A stretch of DNA of 64,000 bases, taken from contig JAVJTA010000019.1 in NCBI GenBank assembly GCA_040219135.1, forward strand, positions 62,001 through 126,000, given 5' to 3'. The stretch is from UBA7803 sp040219135. Its GTDB lineage: Bacteria > Pseudomonadota > Gammaproteobacteria > Pseudomonadales > Azotimanducaceae. The notes beneath the pieces were generated by a model. The model was not told the DNA's origin, ran no database searches, and saw nothing but the letters and a program-made list of their open reading frames with translations. Both the position numbers and the translations under genes were made by a program. Within the stretch, counting starts at the first letter, position 1. Every line of letters starts with the position of its first letter. This document shows positions 60,201 through 64,000 of this stretch, piece by piece.

Positions 60201-61107
60201 CACCGACCCGCTCGCGCAACAGCCGCGCGGTCTCGAGAATCTCGCGCTCGCCGGACTGAAAAACCAGCACGTCGCGGGCCCGGCCCTGGGGGCCGGTCTC
60301 GATGTCGTCCAGGCACTCGAGCAGCCGTTCTTCCAGCGGCCGGTCATCGCCGACGTAGTGCACCGCCACCGGATAGCCGCGCCCGCTCACCTCGACGATC
60401 GGCGCGCCTTCGAAGTGGTCGGCAAACGCGGCCACGTCGATGGTGGCGCTGGTGATGATCACCCGCAGGTCGCGGCGCTTGCGCAGCAGGCGCTTCAGGT
60501 AGCCGAGCAGGAAGTCGATGTTGAGACTGCGCTCGTGGGCTTCGTCGACGATGATCACGTCGTAGGCCTCGAGCAGCCGATCGCGGCGGATCTCGGTCAG
60601 CAGCAGACCGTCGGTGACCAGCTTGACCAGCGTATCGGGACCGGTCTGGTCGCTGAAGCGAACCGCGTAGCCCACCTCCCCGCCCACCGCCACGCCGAGT
60701 TCCTCGGCGATGCGCGCCGCCACGGACCGGGCTGCCAGACGCCGCGGCTGGGTGTGAGCGATGCTGGCGCGCCGACCGAAGCCCGCCTGCAGGCAGATCT
60801 TCGGCAGCTGGGTGGTCTTGCCGGATCCGGTTTCCCCGGCCACGACCAGCACCTGATGGCGTTCGAGCAGCCCGGCGATCTCGGTCACGTGGTCGCTGAT
60901 CGGCAGTTCCGGCGGATAGGCGATCGTCAGCTCACGCGCCCGGCGCCGTTCGAGTTCGGCCGCCGACCGTTCGAGCAGCGCGCCGAAGGCCGCAGTGTCT
61001 TTCCCGGCGTCTTTCCGGGCAAGGCGGCGCAGCGCCACCACGTCGCGGGCCATGACCGCGCCGGAATCGAATCGGTCGGACGCTGACTCAGGCGTCGGGA
61101 TGGGCAT
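57244..61107 (-). CDS. hrpA: ATP-dependent RNA helicase HrpA
   Basis: 1287 residues, the usual HrpA length. DEAH-box core: GETGSGKTTQLPKICLQAGF (Walker A), IIVDEAHERSLNIDFLLG (DEAH, motif II), VIITSATID (motif III), TNVAETSITVPNIGYVIDPG and QRMGRCGRVAPGVCYRLY (motif VI). A helicase-associated HA2 region, OB-like fold and the long C-terminal DUF3418 extension follow. HrpA unwinds RNA and has been linked to ribosome rescue from stalling and mRNA processing. It starts 21 bases after the VWA gene stop on the same strand, so may be cotranscribed. The metallophore operon upstream transcribes in the same direction. Confidence 0.95.
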   Translation of the reverse strand: MPIPTPESASDRFDSGAVMARDVVALRRLARKDAGKDTAAFGALLERSAAELERRRARELTIAYPPELPISDHVTEIAGLLERHQVLVVAGETGSGKTTQLPKICLQAGFGRRASIAHTQPRRLAARSVAARIAEELGVAVGGEVGYAVRFSDQTGPDTLVKLVTDGLLLTEIRRDRLLEAYDVIIVDEAHERSLNIDFLLGYLKRLLRKRRDLRVIITSATIDVAAFADHFEGAPIVEVSGRGYPVAVHYVGDDRPLEERLLECLDDIETGPQGRARDVLVFQSGEREILETARLLRERVGDRFDILPLYARLSSRDQQRVFQPGQRRRVVLATNVAETSITVPNIGYVIDPGVARISRYSYRSKLQRLPVEPVSQASANQRMGRCGRVAPGVCYRLYEESDFLGRPEYTDPEIKRTNLAAVVLSMEAFGLGDVARFPFLDPPDAGAVRDARKLLEELGALVDGRLSDIGRRMARLPVDPRLARMLVAADEHRSLAELLVIASGLAVQDPRERPLDKRAAADRAHDTYNDERSDFLALLKLWNFHEQARQENTRNGLKRLLEKQFLAPARMREWRELHRQLLLAVRDLGMRPNQQPAAFVDIHKAVLAGSLSLIGMHEEKGAYLGARNLRFRIFPGSGLAERTPKWLMAGEITETRRVYARCVAAIEPAWIEAAATHLVKRSYSEPHWSARRGEAVAFESVTLYGLPLADRRRISYTRIDPAHSRELMIRHGLVAGDVKRALPFLEHNLALTRELLDREARGRRRDLLVSEDVQAALYAERLPADVASLVQLERWWRKAGEVARKPLFFTESDLTPQINVRFGDDDYPSSLTLREASFELKYRFAPGEPDDGISLRVPLGALPAVVAEALEWSVPGFFPAVCEHWLRSLPKGKRRLLAPVPDKVQEMLPRLLRMDCYRQGRLPVALAQLVESLYGVRIGADDWDRSRIDPHLLINVQVVDDNGALLAQGRDLAVLQAQFAAEVRSRVEAGLGEGVEQHGLSRFPDGVTLEPSRVLNEGGRQVVVYPALVDGGDHVDLKALASQAEQRRENPRGFARLALLSLGPSAKHLKKRAERERELGLHYAPLGNARALQDEMLRGAVWYCFFANGTLPRTGQEFEARLRERNGALAAVFEDTVVALRRILALRFELARKLQALDSPAFADARADAARQIERLVPADVLSQTPREYLTELPRYLAALDYRLEHLHGRVLKDRDASAVVRGFEARLEVLSAAAGTADADYQRLRFAVEELRIALFAEPLGTRGKISPKRLDREFVALERELGLV

Positions 61108-61128
61108 TCACCAGAGCGCTCGAGGTGC

Positions 61129-62301
61129 CTACTTGGAGAGGAAGTTCATTCCTTCTTCGAGACCGCGGATGGTGAGCGGGTACATCTGCCCTTCCACCAG
61201 ATCCTGGGTCATGCCGACGGAGGTTGAATACTCCCAGGTCTCCTGCGGGGTCGGATTGATCCAGACCAGTTTGTCGTAGAGCTCGGTGAAGCGCTGAATC
61301 CAGTGCGCCCCGGGCTCTTCGTTCCAATGCTCGACGCTGCCGCCCGCGTGAGTGATCTCGTAGGGTGCCATGGTGGCGTCACCGACGAACACCACCTTGT
61401 AGTCGTGGGCATACTTGTTGAGCACCTCGAGGGTGGGAATGCGCTCGTTCATCCGCCGCCGGTTGTCCTTCCACACCGATTCGTAGATGAAGTTGTGGAA
61501 GTAGAAGCTCTCCATGTGCTTGAACTCCGTGCGGGTCGCGGAGAAAAGCTCCTCGCAGACCTTCACGTGGGCGTCCATCGAACCGCCGATGTCGAAGAAC
61601 AGCAGCACCTTGACCGTGTTCTTGCGTTCCGGCCGCATCCGGATGTCGAGCATGCCGCCGTTGTGAGCCGTGGACTTGATGGTGTTGTCCATGTCGAGCT
61701 CTTCGTCCTTGCCGGAACGCGCGAACTTGCGCAGCCGGCGCAGGGCGAGCTTGATGTTGCGGGTGCCGAGCTCCACGGAATCGTCCAGGTTCTTGTACTG
61801 GCGCTGGTCCCACACCTTCTTCGCTTTCTTCTTCTTGCCCTGACCCATGCCCCCGGGGCCCTTGCGCCCGGTGCGGTTCGGGTCGTCGCCCTCCTGACCT
61901 TCCTCGCCTTCCTTGCCCTTCTGCGCTTCCTGCTTCTCGCGCTCCTCTTTGGCCTGCTGGAACGCCTCGATGAGCTTCTCCAGGCCCCCGAGCGATTTGA
62001 TCTTCTCGAGCTCCTCCGGGGTCAGCGACTTCTCGAACTCGCGGCGCAGCCACTCGTCGGGAATGAGCGACTCGAGCAGTCCGTGCAGATCCTCCAGGCC
62101 CTTGAAGTAGGCAGCGAACGCGCGATCGAACTTGTCGTAGTGCTTCTCGTCCTTGACCAGGCAGGTCCGCGAGAGCAGGTAGAAGTCGTCGATGTTGGCG
62201 TACACCAGCCGGTACTGGAGCGCCTGCAGCAGGTCCATGAGTTCGCGGAGCGTCACCGGAACCTTGTACTTGCGCAGGGTCATGAAGAAGTTGATCAGCA
62301 T
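61129..62301 (-). CDS. VWA-domain (CoxE-like) protein
   Basis: 390 residues. The N-terminal half is a helical CoxE-type domain (MLINFFMTLRKYKVPVTLRE, YFKGLEDLHGLLESLIPDEW) followed by a long charged low-complexity linker (REKQEAQKGKEGEEGQEGDD...KKKKAKK). The C-terminal half is a von Willebrand A domain with the MIDAS-like VLLFFDIGGSMDAHV (D-x-G-x-S, usually D-x-S-x-S), TEFKHMESFYFHN and VVFVGDATMAPYEI. Pairs of MoxR ATPase and VWA proteins act in maturation of cofactor-containing enzymes. The MoxR gene lies 25 bases upstream. Confidence 0.88.
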   Translation of the reverse strand: MLINFFMTLRKYKVPVTLRELMDLLQALQYRLVYANIDDFYLLSRTCLVKDEKHYDKFDRAFAAYFKGLEDLHGLLESLIPDEWLRREFEKSLTPEELEKIKSLGGLEKLIEAFQQAKEEREKQEAQKGKEGEEGQEGDDPNRTGRKGPGGMGQGKKKKAKKVWDQRQYKNLDDSVELGTRNIKLALRRLRKFARSGKDEELDMDNTIKSTAHNGGMLDIRMRPERKNTVKVLLFFDIGGSMDAHVKVCEELFSATRTEFKHMESFYFHNFIYESVWKDNRRRMNERIPTLEVLNKYAHDYKVVFVGDATMAPYEITHAGGSVEHWNEEPGAHWIQRFTELYDKLVWINPTPQETWEYSTSVGMTQDLVEGQMYPLTIRGLEEGMNFLSK

Positions 62302-62326
62302 GGGCGATTCCCTGGAACGACGTGAC

Positions 62327-63175
<849 letters not shown>

Positions 63176-63324
63176 GCAATCGTCTCGCAGGTAGTGGACG
63201 GGCCCGGCATTCGAGGGACCCGGCGCCGGAATTTGTGGGAGTCCCTCCGTGCGTTCCGAGGCAGAGGGGTCGATGAGTCGTAGCTGGGAGAATCCGCTAC
63301 TTTAGCGGAGCGCAACGCGGCGGA

Positions 63325-64000
63325 TCAAGCAACGGCAGACGCAGAGGAACTGCCAGCGGCGGCGTCGTTCGCGGCTTCCGGGTCTGCGTGCGCATCGGCC
63401 TGCGGATCCGACTCCGGATCCGAAACACCGAGCCTGGCCCGGAGGTTCGCCAGGGTCCCGTCGCGGGAATCTCCGGCGCGCGCCGCGCCGACCAGCCACC
63501 ACACCGACACGCCCAGCAGCAGGTTGAGCAGCGCCGCTGCAATCGCCAGCCACACGGGCAGCACGGCCTCCAGCCCCTGATCGGCCGGCGGCGCTTCGTC
63601 GCGCACCAGCATGTCGCCCGCGGACGGTGGACGCGCGGCGGCCGCCGTCTCGGCCGGGGCTACCGGTGCCGCGTCGGACGCTGTCGCCAGCCCCAGCGGG
63701 TCGCGGTCCCAGTCGGCGTCCGCCGGCGCGCCGGGCGGCGTCGCCACGAGCGCCGGCCGACCGTCCAGGCCCAGGTTCACGTACTGCACGGCGGTCACCG
63801 GCAGGACCACGCGAATCGGCTGAGTTCGCAATACAAACGGACGCTCGTTCAAATAGTTACCTTGGATATCTAACTCGATTTCGACTACTCCCCGGGCGCC
63901 CGGAACGGTCAGCTTCCAGAGCCCGGCGGGCCGTCGCTCGAGAGGAAAAAGGCGCGCTGCACCCGGCGGCCGTTTCACCATCGCCGAGAGCCGCAGCCGG
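63325..64000 (-). CDS. TIGR03503-like membrane protein, 3' part (5' end outside window)
   Basis: The frame is open to the window end at 64000, so this is the C-terminal part of a longer gene; ATG 63981 is inside conserved sequence and is probably not the true start. The visible part begins with a beta-sandwich segment (LFPLERRPAGLWKLTVPGAR, LDIQGNYLNERPFVLRTQPI) typical of the region after the VWA domain in TIGR03503 family proteins. A Pro/Ala-rich acidic linker, one membrane helix (AVLPVWLAIAAALLNLLLGV) and a cytoplasmic low-complexity tail follow. It lies upstream of the MoxR/VWA pair on the same strand and could be functionally linked. Confidence 0.6.
   Translation of the reverse strand, partial: RLRLSAMVKRPPGAARLFPLERRPAGLWKLTVPGARGVVEIELDIQGNYLNERPFVLRTQPIRVVLPVTAVQYVNLGLDGRPALVATPPGAPADADWDRDPLGLATASDAAPVAPAETAAAARPPSAGDMLVRDEAPPADQGLEAVLPVWLAIAAALLNLLLGVSVWWLVGAARAGDSRDGTLANLRARLGVSDPESDPQADAHADPEAANDAAAGSSSASAVA

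Noticed and set aside
57136..61086. 1316-codon plus-strand frame opposite hrpA
   Set aside because: The minus frame has all helicase motifs; the plus frame has shadow composition.

Overview
The window is GC-rich, densely coded DNA from a Gram-negative bacterium, most likely a free-living aerobic gammaproteobacterium. Evidence: lpxC, an MlaA-like protein, TonB receptor and outer-membrane barrels (outer membrane); hrpA, dusA, gltX and an HsbR/HsbA-like pair (gammaproteobacterial flavour); many periplasmic c-type cytochromes, a PQQ dehydrogenase and a molybdenum hydroxylase (respiratory metabolism). No rRNA, CRISPR, transposase or integrase gene was seen.

Layout. 1-7 kb: end of a glycosidase-like gene, a SPOR lipoprotein, a protein with a degenerate nuclease-like C-terminus, a membrane protein, and an IorAB-type molybdenum hydroxylase. 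7-13.6 kb: one leftward cluster of haem and quinone proteins (PQQ dehydrogenase with fused cytochrome, Vgb-like propeller with a haem site, cytochrome b561, SHP-type cytochrome, dihaem cytochrome). 13.6-17.7 kb: hydrolase, barrel, uronate dehydrogenase, small heat-shock protein, DUF4336 protein. 17.9-19.6 kb: three tandem paralogues of a small membrane-anchored family, the middle one broken by frameshifts. 19.7-27.5 kb: a probable genomic island bounded by 51-bp direct repeats of the 3' part of tRNA-Ala(GGC). It carries a TetR regulator with palindromic operator candidates, a Baeyer-Villiger-type monooxygenase, a TonB receptor, an esterase-like serine hydrolase and an SDR: a plausible uptake and ketone-to-ester degradation module. 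27.5-33.5 kb: permease, beta-CASP nuclease, gltX, methyltransferase, PDZ protein. 33.5-44.7 kb: two divergent gene groups of surface and haem-bearing proteins. 44.8-47.2 kb: methyltransferase and lpxC.

The most notable content is at 47.5-57 kb. Two genes are each interrupted by a single in-frame UGA exactly where relatives have a redox cysteine, and each UGA is followed by a hairpin that fits the bacterial SECIS rules. One is a peroxiredoxin-like protein (UGA at 47774, motif W-U-P-F-C) and the other a GrdB-related protein (UGA at 52120, motif V-U-P-V-C-H-Q). I read both as selenoproteins. Between them is a gene for a secreted protein ending in 20 consecutive Asp codons, flanked by a direct repeat of the start of dusA, a known type of integration site. 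At 54.3-57.1 kb lies a RiPP metallophore operon: a secreted precursor with eight EGKCG motifs, an MNIO (DUF692) maturase and a DUF2063 partner, translationally coupled to an MlaA-like gene. The window closes with hrpA, a VWA/MoxR pair and the end of a TIGR03503-like gene.
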